Positions 24,576 to 33,028 of a stretch of DNA of 64,000 bases are shown in pieces. The notes under the pieces were generated by a model. That model ran no database searches and was not told the DNA's origin. It saw only the letters and a list, made by a program, of their open reading frames with translations. Source of the stretch: Parapedobacter deserti. Lineage in GTDB: Bacteria; Bacteroidota; Bacteroidia; Sphingobacteriales; Sphingobacteriaceae. Made by a program: the position numbers and the translations under genes. Each line of letters starts with the position of its first letter. Positions within the stretch are counted from its first letter, which is position 1. Where the stretch lies: positions 1 to 64,000 of the forward strand of contig NZ_JBHRTA010000060.1 in the NCBI RefSeq assembly GCF_042646065.1. The letters run 5' to 3'.

Positions 24576-25625
24576 CTATACCTCAGGCTCCTGTTGACTT
24601 AAGCAATGCCAGCTACCTAGCCCCCAGATGATATCCGTGCTATCTATGCCGATCACGCGACGGTCCGGGAAACAGCCTGTGAGAATGTCAAGTGCTTTTC
24701 GGTCATTGGTATCATCGCGGTAAGTTGGTACCACCACCGCGGCGTTGGCGATGTAAAAGTTAGCATAAGACGCGGGCAGCCGCTGCCCGTCATAGACAAC
24801 CGGCTTCGGCATCGGCAACTCGACGATATTGAGCTGTTTGCCGTTCAAAAGCCGCATCTTTTTCAGCAGCCGCAAGTTGTCTTTCAGGATCGTGTGGTTT
24901 TCGTCGCTGGTATTTTCTTCAATAGCGGTCACCACGGTATCGGCATTGACAAACCGGGTGATGTCATCGATATGGCCGTCGGTATCATCACCCACGATGC
25001 CATCGCCAAGCCATAGGACTTGCGACACCCCGTAGTATTCGAAAAGGTATGCTTCGATTTGGCGTTGCGTCAGATGCGGATTGCGGTTGTTGTTCAATAG
25101 GCACGACTTGCTGGTGAGTACGGTCCCCGCTCCGTTGAAATCTACTGAACCGCCTTCCATCACGATGCCAGGGTGGTAGACCGGTAGGCCCAAAGCTTTG
25201 CCCACCAGGGTCGGGACGATGTCGTCCTGGTCATATGGTGGGTACTTATTCCCCCAGGCATTGTAACCCCAGTCTATGATAACCTTCTTGACATCCGCAT
25301 CAGGATTAATAAGAAACGCCGGACCGTGGTCGCGGCACCAGGCATCGTTGGTGGGATGGTGGTAAAAGGCGATGTTCACCAGGTTTACTCCAGCGGCTGC
25401 AAGGTACGCGGATGCCAACGCTTCCATGGTTTCATCAGCTACGTTGATGCAGACCTGCTCACCCGCCGCTACCTCCTTGACAAATGTGCAATAGGGGGTG
25501 TAGACAGCGTCCAGTTTGCCGGGCCAGCTGGCCTCTTTATGGGGCCAGCTCAGCCACGTGGCGCGGTGGGGATGCCATTCTGCGGGGAAAAAATATCCCG
25601 AGTCTTTTGGTGTCGGCCTCGTCAT
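24576..25625 (-). CDS. aguA: Agmatine deiminase
   Basis: About 349 residues of the peptidylarginine-deiminase-like family (PF04371). The N-terminus FPAEWHPHRATWLSWPH, the middle DHGPAFLI, EGGSVDFNGAGTVLTSKSCLLN, WLGDGIVGDDTDGHIDDI and the C-terminal GLGSWHCLSQQEP with the catalytic cysteine agree with agmatine deiminases, which make N-carbamoylputrescine. ATG 25625 is chosen over an upstream in-frame TTG. It lies 67 bases after the aguB stop and they very probably act in sequence, giving putrescine from agmatine. Confidence 0.93.
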   Translation of the reverse strand: MTRPTPKDSGYFFPAEWHPHRATWLSWPHKEASWPGKLDAVYTPYCTFVKEVAAGEQVCINVADETMEALASAYLAAAGVNLVNIAFYHHPTNDAWCRDHGPAFLINPDADVKKVIIDWGYNAWGNKYPPYDQDDIVPTLVGKALGLPVYHPGIVMEGGSVDFNGAGTVLTSKSCLLNNNRNPHLTQRQIEAYLFEYYGVSQVLWLGDGIVGDDTDGHIDDITRFVNADTVVTAIEENTSDENHTILKDNLRLLKKMRLLNGKQLNIVELPMPKPVVYDGQRLPASYANFYIANAAVVVPTYRDDTNDRKALDILTGCFPDRRVIGIDSTDIIWGLGSWHCLSQQEPEV

Positions 25626-25692
25626 GTCGCGCAAATTCTTAAACTATTTAGGAAAAAAACTGGAAAAATACAGCATGATTAGAGACTTCCGA

Positions 25693-26565
25693 CTATTCAT
25701 CAATGAACCGCTTGGTTATCTGCGCGTAGCTATCGATTCGTCTGTCACGCAGAAAGGGCCAGTGTTTGCGGAAATAGTCTGATTGGGACAGATCAATTTC
25801 TGTCACTTCTGTTTCCTCGGCATCATGCGAAGCCAGATATAGTAATCTCCCTTGAGCATTGGTAATGAAGCTGCCGCCCCAAAATTTCATTGCGCCGTCC
25901 TGTTCAAAGCCAACTCGGTTGACACTGATTACAGGTATTCCGTTGGCAACCGAATGGCTGCGCTGGATGGTCTGCCATGCGTTGTATTGATCTTGGTTGG
26001 TTTCGTCATCCTGGTCCGTAGCCCAGCCGATTGCTGTGGGGAAGAAAAGCAGCTCTGCGCCCATTAATGAGGTGATGCGCGCGGCTTCCGGGTACCATTG
26101 ATCCCAGCAGATCAGCACGCCAATGGTCGCATATTTCGTTTGGAAAACCTTATAGCCAAGATCACCTGGTGTGAAATAGAACTTCTCGTAGTATCCCGGA
26201 TCATCAGGGATATGCATCTTGCGGTACTTGCCGAGGTATGAGCCGTCGGCATCGATCACAGCCGTGGTATTGTGGTATAATCCTTCTGTCCGTTTTTCAA
26301 AAAGGGAGGCCACGATGACGACACCCAGTTCGGCGGCTACGGTTTGCAATGCCGTTGTAGAGGGGCCGGGGATGGATTCGGCTAGCTCAAAATTGTCGTA
26401 GTCTTCCACATCGCAAAAGTAGAGCGAAGTGAATAGTTCCTGCAGACAGATAATCTGCGCGCCCTTGCTGGCGGCTGTGCGGATCTGATCCATAGCCTTA
26501 GATAGGTTAGCAGCTTTGTCAGCCACACAACTCATCTGCACCGTTCCTATTTTTACTTTGGTCAT
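25693..26565 (-). CDS. aguB: N-carbamoylputrescine amidase
   Basis: A 290-residue carbon-nitrogen hydrolase. The catalytic triad is visible as Glu43 (CLQELF), Lys116 (KYRKMHIPDDP) and Cys153 (LICWDQWYPEAAR). The DDPGYYEKFYFTPGD segment and neighbouring aguA favour N-carbamoylputrescine as substrate, giving putrescine, CO2 and ammonia in the cytoplasm. It is the first gene of the unit. Its leader carries AGGAG nine bases before the ATG, a clear Shine-Dalgarno-like sequence that is unusual among genes here, and a consensus promoter. Confidence 0.95.
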   Translation of the reverse strand: MTKVKIGTVQMSCVADKAANLSKAMDQIRTAASKGAQIICLQELFTSLYFCDVEDYDNFELAESIPGPSTTALQTVAAELGVVIVASLFEKRTEGLYHNTTAVIDADGSYLGKYRKMHIPDDPGYYEKFYFTPGDLGYKVFQTKYATIGVLICWDQWYPEAARITSLMGAELLFFPTAIGWATDQDDETNQDQYNAWQTIQRSHSVANGIPVISVNRVGFEQDGAMKFWGGSFITNAQGRLLYLASHDAEETEVTEIDLSQSDYFRKHWPFLRDRRIDSYAQITKRFIDE

Positions 26566-26586
26566 GATAAAATACTCCTAAGAATG

Positions 26587-26618
26587 CAAAGGTACGAAAG
26601 TTGTACTGTAGACTGAAA
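26587..26618 (-). promoter_or_regulatory. Promoter of the aguB-aguA-porin-lpxB unit
   Basis: On the minus strand TTTC (26615-26618), 20 bases and TACCTTTG (26587-26594) fit the Bacteroidota promoter with one change in the -33 box. Transcription should begin near 26582. Confidence 0.6.
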
Positions 26619-26628
26619 CGAAAAAGGA

Positions 26629-26663
26629 CGTCCGGCTACGCCTACCAGAGGCGAGACCGGACG
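26629..26663 (-). terminator. Intrinsic terminator closing the SusCD/TlpA locus
   Basis: CGTCCGG/CCGGACG (26629-26635 and 26657-26663) with an inner CGCCT/AGGCG stem form a two-part hairpin. Read on the minus strand it runs into CCTTTTTCG. It lies 30 bases beyond the last TlpA gene and just before the aguB promoter. Confidence 0.75.
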
Positions 26664-26693
26664 AGGTTTGTTTGAAGTAACGGGTCTAAGTGG

Positions 26694-27782
26694 TCAGAGC
26701 AGCTCTTCGAGGTGTTCCATTAGTACCCTTCCCCGAAGCGAAACAGCGACAATTTTTCCTTCGGGGTCGATCAGGTAATTCATTGGAATGGACTGCACAC
26801 CGTAAGCGCGTGCAGCGGCATTGTCCCACCCGTTCAAATCCGAAACGTGTGTCCAAGTGAGTTCATCTTGATGGATCGCATCAATCCATTTCTGCCGGTC
26901 CGCGGCTTTATCTAACGAAACACCCAATACCGTAAAATTTTTATCTTTAAATTGCTGGTATGCGGCCACCACATGCTTATTTTCGGCGCGACAGGGTGCG
27001 CACCAGGACGCCCAGAAATCCAGGAAGACATATTGGCCACGGAAGTCTGAAAGACTGACAGGGTTTCCCAGCGTGTCGTTCATGGTGAAGTCGATGGCAT
27101 CCTTCCCGATGCCCAACTTCTTTGCGACTTCCAATTGTTGTGCAATACGCTTGCCGTCATCAGAATTCCGCCATGCTTCGCTAAGGCTGTCATATACCTG
27201 TGCCATCTCTTCATGGTGTCCGGCCAAAAAATGAGGTGTAGCGATTTGCTTTATCAACATAAAAGAAACTTCAGAAGTGGGGTGGGCTTTCACGAAAGCG
27301 ATGCTTATGCTATCTTTTTTTGCAACCAGATTTTTATCGGTCCGGATGACACCGTGCCACCCAACGCGCTTGAGTTGCTGCTGCAGTTCGGCGTATTCAT
27401 CCTGTGCTATTCCCCCCTCAATTTTGGCGGAAGCCACATCGTGGCCAGTTACCGATGTAATGCCTCTTTCCAAAAAAAATTCTCGCGTGTCATTCTTCTT
27501 CGTTTCCTCTGGTTGCAGAGGAGCCTTCGGATGTTCGACGTACAGCAGCACCTTCGTAGGCCTGGCTACGGTGCCGGCAATACGGAAGGCACCTTTACGA
27601 ACTTTTGTGGTATCATAACGAGTCTTGGCACCGTCATGATACACGAGCAATACTTGCCCTCCTTCCATATCGGAGTTACTAAGCATTCCTTTTAGTTCAA
27701 ATGTTTCTTGTGCTGATACCACTCGGAATATTCCTACAATGTATAGTGCCAGTACGGTTGCTTTAAACGGTTTAATCATCAT
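26694..27782 (-). CDS. TlpA-type thioredoxin with DUF4369 domain (CAPC)
   Basis: A 362-residue exported protein. A signal segment (ATVLALYIVGIFRVVSAQE) precedes a DUF4369 beta domain at about 25-125, a helical middle, and a TlpA/AhpC-TSA thioredoxin domain at about 225-362 with FLDFWASWCAPCRAENKHVV; the active-site cysteines are near 261 and 264. Such proteins reduce or isomerise disulfides on the periplasmic side. It is the last gene of the sigma-FecR-SusCD locus, 103 bases after a paralogue, and a terminator follows. Two adjacent ATGs are possible starts. Confidence 0.88.
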   Translation of the reverse strand: MMIKPFKATVLALYIVGIFRVVSAQETFELKGMLSNSDMEGGQVLLVYHDGAKTRYDTTKVRKGAFRIAGTVARPTKVLLYVEHPKAPLQPEETKKNDTREFFLERGITSVTGHDVASAKIEGGIAQDEYAELQQQLKRVGWHGVIRTDKNLVAKKDSISIAFVKAHPTSEVSFMLIKQIATPHFLAGHHEEMAQVYDSLSEAWRNSDDGKRIAQQLEVAKKLGIGKDAIDFTMNDTLGNPVSLSDFRGQYVFLDFWASWCAPCRAENKHVVAAYQQFKDKNFTVLGVSLDKAADRQKWIDAIHQDELTWTHVSDLNGWDNAAARAYGVQSIPMNYLIDPEGKIVAVSLRGRVLMEHLEELL

Positions 27783-27885
27783 AAATGCTGTTTTCGGACG
27801 GACATCAACTAAACGACATTCGAGTTAAGTCGTTTCCCAGCCTTTTAGAATTTTTTTAATTGTTTGTCTGAAATTTATCCGTTGT

Positions 27886-29007
27886 TCAATGATGTAAAAG
27901 TTCTTTCACTTTATTAAACAATGTTTCCCCCCGAAGATTGGTTGCTACTATCGTGCCTTGATCATCAATCAATAAATTTTGCGGAATCGCGCGTACACCA
28001 TAAAGTATAGCCACAGGTTCCTTCCATCCTTTGAGACTCGAAACATGGTGCCAAGGCATTCCGTCTTCCGCAATGGCCGCTTTCCACCGGTCCGGGTCTT
28101 CATCAAGCGAGATGCTCAAAACGGTGAATCCCTTATCTTTAAAAGCGTCGTATGCTTTAACTACATGTGGATTTTCCTTTCTGCAAGGACCGCACCAGCT
28201 CGCCCAAAAGTCGACCAATGTATATTTATTCTTCGCCAAGACATCTTTCAGGCTGAGTTTGGCACCGTCGGGTGTCGTCGACACAAAATCTATGTATTCC
28301 TTCCCGGTGAATTCGCCTTTTGCGCGAAGTAATCTTTCGCCAAGTTGTTTTCCCAATACTGTTGCCTTTAATTCTGGACTTAATTTATCGTAGAATGGAA
28401 AGGTAGTCTCATAGTTAGCCAATCTACCTTGTGCGGTCTTATCTAGGTGATAAAGTGCTACATAAGAAGTGGGGTTCTGTATTACAAATTGATGTATGGT
28501 TTCTCGTTTAAAGTGGGTGTACTCATCCAAACCGGCCAGCAGTTCCTTTAGATATGCCTTCTTCGCTTCGCCTTCTGGCATATTCTGGAAGGTATTTAAT
28601 CCATCCACAAACTTTTTGTCTACCGGCCTGAGCGTTCTAGCTAACTTTTCGTGTGAATCGGCCAGTGCCGTACCACGGATTTTAGCATGGCAAAGCGAGT
28701 CATTCGCTTGTACGCGGATGGTTCCTTTTGAAAGAAATAAATCAATACGATCCCCAGTGTCCTCTCCCTCCAAACTCAATTTCCCCAAAGTTGGCGCACT
28801 CACTGTTCCTCTCAATTCGAAAGCGCCATTCGCTATGCGGACGCTGTCTATGATTTTTATCGTGTCCTGTTCATAATACAATTTTATGAATTTGCCTGCG
28901 CTTGCGGCTCCCACTTTACCTTTGATAATAAAATCTCCACTTTGGCAAAAAACAGTTATAGGGCTTATCAAGAGTGCAAATAATGCTGCAATGTTTATAA
29001 CTTTCAT
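27886..29007 (-). CDS. TlpA-type thioredoxin with DUF4369 domain (CGPC)
   Basis: A 373-residue paralogue of the next gene downstream: signal peptide (AALFALLISPITVFCQ), DUF4369 domain at about 25-125, helical middle, thioredoxin domain at about 240-373 with LVDFWASWCGPCRKENPHVV. The active site is CGPC, unlike CAPC in its sister. It begins 27 bases after the PKD-like lipoprotein gene, so it belongs to the SusCD transcript. The DNA appears visibly richer in A and T than neighbouring housekeeping genes. Role inferred: thiol chemistry linked to the ligand or partner proteins of this uptake locus. Confidence 0.88.
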   Translation of the reverse strand: MKVINIAALFALLISPITVFCQSGDFIIKGKVGAASAGKFIKLYYEQDTIKIIDSVRIANGAFELRGTVSAPTLGKLSLEGEDTGDRIDLFLSKGTIRVQANDSLCHAKIRGTALADSHEKLARTLRPVDKKFVDGLNTFQNMPEGEAKKAYLKELLAGLDEYTHFKRETIHQFVIQNPTSYVALYHLDKTAQGRLANYETTFPFYDKLSPELKATVLGKQLGERLLRAKGEFTGKEYIDFVSTTPDGAKLSLKDVLAKNKYTLVDFWASWCGPCRKENPHVVKAYDAFKDKGFTVLSISLDEDPDRWKAAIAEDGMPWHHVSSLKGWKEPVAILYGVRAIPQNLLIDDQGTIVATNLRGETLFNKVKELLHH

Positions 29008-29034
29008 GTCTTTATTTGATTATATAAGTAAACC

Positions 29035-30579
29035 TTAGTTGGAAGCTCGCCAATTGATATCCTTGATCTTAATCATGTCTGACCACGTGCTGTTTTCCTG
29101 AAGTAGGAGTTCGACCGTATTTGGATTGGCTCCTACCCTATAACGACGCAATGTGCCTTTTGTATCCGGACTGTATGTGCCTATATATAAGCTATTGGTC
29201 TCATGATCGATTTGGGTATCGAACTTGAGCATCGTAATGGTGTGGTCACCTATTTCTGGGAATGTATAGATCTTTTCAAACCCCGGATTATAATCGTAAG
29301 CACGCAATATGCCTCCTACCGAATAGAAGATCACGCTACGGTTGGAAGAGAATGCATAAAAATCTGCTTTATTAAAATCTACAGCCATTGACTTCACGAT
29401 GTATGCACCCCGCTTAGCCGGATTGGTGCCGTTTGCATAAAACTTATAAATGTGATGGGTGTTATCACTGTCCCGCATGATAGCAAACGAGTTGCCATTG
29501 ATAGACCCTCCGTCTGTGTTACGTGTATTTTCAGCATATACAAGAGTACGTCCTGTTGGCTGGTTCCAAGGAAAAATATCATCGGCACCATCCGTCAATA
29601 CTGTAGAGGCAGTGGCTACCCCGATGCTCGTAAAACTCAGGAATCGCTGATTTTTCACATCGTACCACATGAAATTGTTCATAGCACCGATAGGATACAA
29701 AAGATAAGGCGCGGCAGGAAGCCGGACTTCCTGCTCAGCGGCCACCCGGTTGACAGGATTATTATAGTAGTCGCCCCCCATTAGTAAAGGCACACCCGCA
29801 AAGATATCACCCCCGGTGGTGACAATGGCACGGTAAAGCGTACTGCCAATCGCTCCCGCCCCGGTGCGGATCTGCGGTGCAATTACTACAGGGTGCAAGG
29901 TTTCGGGATCAATATATTCAGATATATATATAAATCGGCTGAAGTTGTTATCTGTTGAGGCTGCCATGGTGGCGCGATCCAGATAGTAGGATCCTGTTTT
30001 GGTCATTGCCCAGAGTCGGATATAGGCTTCACTACCTCCGGTATGCACTAGGCTAACCGGCTCCCGTAATGGAGAAAGACCACTTGTTGACAGGATATTC
30101 CGGATGTGCACGGTATCAGAAATCATCGACAGCATTTCAGCTTCGGCAAACCCGTTCTCATCTTCACCTATAATCAGCAGACCACGTGAGAGTATCGTGC
30201 CAACAGTAATCGTGGTGTTGGCAGTCCACGTCACGCCGGTTTCTCTATCCAGCACCCGGTAGTAAAGATCGTGAGGGACAGGATTTAAGCGTACAGGATA
30301 TATCAGATTGCGTTGGCGACCGATAGTATCTCTTTCCGTGGTTCCTGTTCTCAAGATCCAAAGGTACTCATATCGGGATGTATCCGCGCCATCAAGGGTC
30401 GCGGTAATGGTCGGTTGAATACGCAAGGTATCAATTCCGGTTCGTACATTATAGTTACTGCTCACGCCATTGATGGTCAGTTCATTGATGTCTGAATAAT
30501 CATAATTTCCTAAGTCTTTGCTGCAGGAACTCAGCCATATCACAGACACGAGTGCGATAACGTATTTATATATGTTCAT
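29035..30579 (-). CDS. PKD-like family lipoprotein of the SusCD locus
   Basis: About 514 residues when started at ATG 30579, where a lipoprotein signal begins (MNIYKYVIALVSVIWLSSC). The frame remains open 48 codons upstream, but that extension has no signal and runs up to the DUF4843 gene. LGNYDYSDINELTI and following PKD/Ig-like repeats match the PKD-like family proteins (PF16407) that accompany some SusC/SusD pairs in place of SusE/F. It is probably a surface lipoprotein that binds the imported ligand. The C-terminal half reads as beta-propeller-like repeats. Two TlpA genes follow. Confidence 0.85.
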   Translation of the reverse strand: MNIYKYVIALVSVIWLSSCSKDLGNYDYSDINELTINGVSSNYNVRTGIDTLRIQPTITATLDGADTSRYEYLWILRTGTTERDTIGRQRNLIYPVRLNPVPHDLYYRVLDRETGVTWTANTTITVGTILSRGLLIIGEDENGFAEAEMLSMISDTVHIRNILSTSGLSPLREPVSLVHTGGSEAYIRLWAMTKTGSYYLDRATMAASTDNNFSRFIYISEYIDPETLHPVVIAPQIRTGAGAIGSTLYRAIVTTGGDIFAGVPLLMGGDYYNNPVNRVAAEQEVRLPAAPYLLYPIGAMNNFMWYDVKNQRFLSFTSIGVATASTVLTDGADDIFPWNQPTGRTLVYAENTRNTDGGSINGNSFAIMRDSDNTHHIYKFYANGTNPAKRGAYIVKSMAVDFNKADFYAFSSNRSVIFYSVGGILRAYDYNPGFEKIYTFPEIGDHTITMLKFDTQIDHETNSLYIGTYSPDTKGTLRRYRVGANPNTVELLLQENSTWSDMIKIKDINWRASN

Positions 30580-30662
30580 TGGTTTTTCATTATGACTTTG
30601 AAACGATAAGGTAATGATGTAATCATCAGTTTCATTATTTGATAACTTATAAGTATCCATGT

Positions 30663-31520
30663 TTAAGGTGTAGAAACCCAAGGGACACCAACATAAGAAG
30701 TCCATGGCACCGCGCCCATCCACATTAGTCGTCCGTCGTCTTCCAACACTGGGTTTCCGTCGTTGAAGCGCTTGACAAGAGCTGATGCGCCATCGGCGGC
30801 TATTAACATTTGCCGAGCCATCGGCATGGTTTCTGTACTGGCAAAATCTTCATATGATAACCCTAAGTTTTCCATCAAAAACTCCATCTTTCTTCGTGTA
30901 AATACACCGAACAGACCCGATTCTCGATTACCGGCTTGTAAGGAGCCTGACCATACGGCTGGCCGAACCATAACATCGTTGATTTTTAATGTGTGCAGGC
31001 TTGCATCAAATGTGGGAACAACTTGTCCTGCATTAAGTGATGGAATGGCGTCCCATTCCGGAAAAGATAGCTCGAAATCAGCGGTGGCTACCAGACGTAG
31101 GCCCAGCGTAACGGGGTTGTCTTCCAAATCGGGCGTACGGTGCAAAGTGACCGTTACGTAAGTGGATATGGCCCCTGCAGGGATTGTCCATTCTTGCTGT
31201 ATTGTGTCATAATGTTGCCCTAAGACCGCGGTGGTCGAATCCGGGTTGACTTCTAAACGGAAGGTGCGGTTGTAATCTTTAACTGGACCCGTGATCATTA
31301 CAATAGCTGGATAATCAACCGTGTTGCCGTCGATCCGTACAAAATCTACATCGCTGTAGGGCTGGTAGGGCCACAGATTGGGAAGAATGGTGCTGCTACC
31401 ATTATGCCGTACGGCAAAGTAAACGCCCTCTCGGCCTTTGTACCCCATCATTTCCTTTTCGCAGCTCGTAAAGCAGAACAGGAGCTGGAAAAAGGCGATA
31501 TATATCAATATTTTTTTCAT
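30663..31520 (-). CDS. DUF4843 lipoprotein of the SusCD locus
   Basis: A 285-residue protein with a lipobox (LLFCFTSC, Cys20) and a beta-sandwich pattern of DUF4843: YKGREGVYFAVRHNGSS, the VMITGPVKDYNRTFRLEV strand and the QQEWTIPAGAISTYVTVTLHR stretch in pieces. Proteins with this domain accompany SusC/SusD with PKD-like lipoproteins, and are thought to sit on the cell surface with the receptor. It lies 18 bases after the susD stop. Ligand unknown. Confidence 0.85.
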   Translation of the reverse strand: MKKILIYIAFFQLLFCFTSCEKEMMGYKGREGVYFAVRHNGSSTILPNLWPYQPYSDVDFVRIDGNTVDYPAIVMITGPVKDYNRTFRLEVNPDSTTAVLGQHYDTIQQEWTIPAGAISTYVTVTLHRTPDLEDNPVTLGLRLVATADFELSFPEWDAIPSLNAGQVVPTFDASLHTLKINDVMVRPAVWSGSLQAGNRESGLFGVFTRRKMEFLMENLGLSYEDFASTETMPMARQMLIAADGASALVKRFNDGNPVLEDDGRLMWMGAVPWTSYVGVPWVSTP

Positions 31521-31538
31521 GTTACTATATCTTTTGTC

Positions 31539-33011
31539 TTAGTTTCGTTGTGCGGTTTCGCTATCGGGCAATGGCACTCGATAATTGTTTAACACCATGT
31601 TCTTTTCTGGGTTGATGCTGACGGTAGCATTATTTGGGACTGACTGATAGGCGTTCCTTTTATAGAAGAAGAACTGTTGCCCCTCGCCGATCATCTCTCG
31701 CCTATATTCTTTGCCAATTTCCAGCTTTAATGCCGCGGGATCTGGGGGGTTCAGGCTGACAGCGTTCCGAGCAGTCCGTAGCCGATTGAGATACTCAAGG
31801 CCTGTGGATGGATTTGGATGGCACTCTGCTGCGATCAGCAGCACCTCGGAAAGCCTGATTAGCGGAATCATGTAGCGGCCCGGCCCGTCCACGACATCAG
31901 CGTATTTCATGTTGGTAGTCGCAGTGATCGTACCTGTTGATGCGCTTTGCCAAATTCTGCGGCGATAGTCGTTGGCATCATCATAGATCGAATTGACCCG
32001 GATTTCATTGACATCTTCCGAACTGAAAGACAATTTACTCTCCTTTTGAAGATTAACGTTAAAAAGCGTGTTGTACATGTTCACACGGTTGATATCATAC
32101 AATGAAAACATCACTTCGGTGGAAAATACCCGGTCTGGTCTTTCTATGTGGGTTGCGTTGGCAAAAGTAACGTAAGGAAAAACCGATTTATCCGTAGTTT
32201 GCACCTCATTCAACAGGTCCTCGGCCTGGATCAAGGCCGCTGCTTTATCAGATTGCCATAGATAAGCACGGGCCAACAACGCTTTGACCGCATAATAGTT
32301 TAATCGATATTGACGATAATGCAGGTCATTGGAACCTGAAGCATTGTTGTAATGCCGGACGCCTTCTGTCCGGACAGGGTCGGTTTGCTCTAACAGTAAC
32401 AATGCCGCAGTAAGATCGGCTGTAATTTTTTGCATGACTTGTTCCGATCCTAACAGCGGGAAAACGTCATAGCCACTCCTGTCGACATAAGGCATGGCTG
32501 CCTCTAATTTGCTTTCTTCTGAATAAATCGGGCCGAACAAACGGAGCATGTCCAGATGCAACATCGCACGCAAAGCCAGGCTCTCTCCGGCGATAATCGA
32601 GTAATATGGCTCGGGCAGTGCATCGCTGGGAGCGTTACCACACTTTTCAAGAATCACATTGCAATTCGCAATCAACTCATACGCTTTGCTCCAAGTCCGG
32701 TCAAAGGTAGTTTTCACGCCTTCGTCAGTATAAGCAAATGTGGTGTAGTCATAAAACCGATGGGTTGAGCTATTTATATAATAATATTGTGCCAATACAT
32801 CGATCGCTCCTGCACTCATATTTTGTCCATACAGATCTATATGGGCCAATTCTACATACACGCCGTTCAGCGCTTTCATAAAACCATCCCTGTCGATAAA
32901 AAGCTGGTCTTCCCCAAGGCGATCGCTGGGCTTTACGTTTACCCATTTATTACAGGATAGTAAAAATAGGCTGAATAACATGATGACGTTTATTTTATAG
33001 AGTGTTCTCAT
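31539..33011 (-). CDS. SusD/RagB family outer membrane lipoprotein
   Basis: A 490-residue lipoprotein (MLFSLFLLSC lipobox) with the SusD layout: an N-terminal VKPSDRLGEDQLFIDRDGFMKALNGVY, a TPR-like region with WSKAYELIANCNVILEKC, RAMLHLDMLRLFGPIY and KALLARAYLWQSDKAAA, and a C-terminal LIRLSEVLLIAAECH ... LNRLRTARN block. SusD caps the SusC transporter and captures ligand at the surface. It starts 17 bases after the susC stop. No glycoside hydrolase is linked, so the substrate is probably not a polysaccharide. Confidence 0.95.
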   Translation of the reverse strand: MRTLYKINVIMLFSLFLLSCNKWVNVKPSDRLGEDQLFIDRDGFMKALNGVYVELAHIDLYGQNMSAGAIDVLAQYYYINSSTHRFYDYTTFAYTDEGVKTTFDRTWSKAYELIANCNVILEKCGNAPSDALPEPYYSIIAGESLALRAMLHLDMLRLFGPIYSEESKLEAAMPYVDRSGYDVFPLLGSEQVMQKITADLTAALLLLEQTDPVRTEGVRHYNNASGSNDLHYRQYRLNYYAVKALLARAYLWQSDKAAALIQAEDLLNEVQTTDKSVFPYVTFANATHIERPDRVFSTEVMFSLYDINRVNMYNTLFNVNLQKESKLSFSSEDVNEIRVNSIYDDANDYRRRIWQSASTGTITATTNMKYADVVDGPGRYMIPLIRLSEVLLIAAECHPNPSTGLEYLNRLRTARNAVSLNPPDPAALKLEIGKEYRREMIGEGQQFFFYKRNAYQSVPNNATVSINPEKNMVLNNYRVPLPDSETAQRN

Positions 33012-33028
33012 CTATTGCTTGATTATGT

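Noticed and set aside
30580..30723. 48-codon upstream extension of the PKD-like lipoprotein frame
   Set aside because: It hides the lipoprotein signal beginning at 30579 and runs into the end of the DUF4843 gene.
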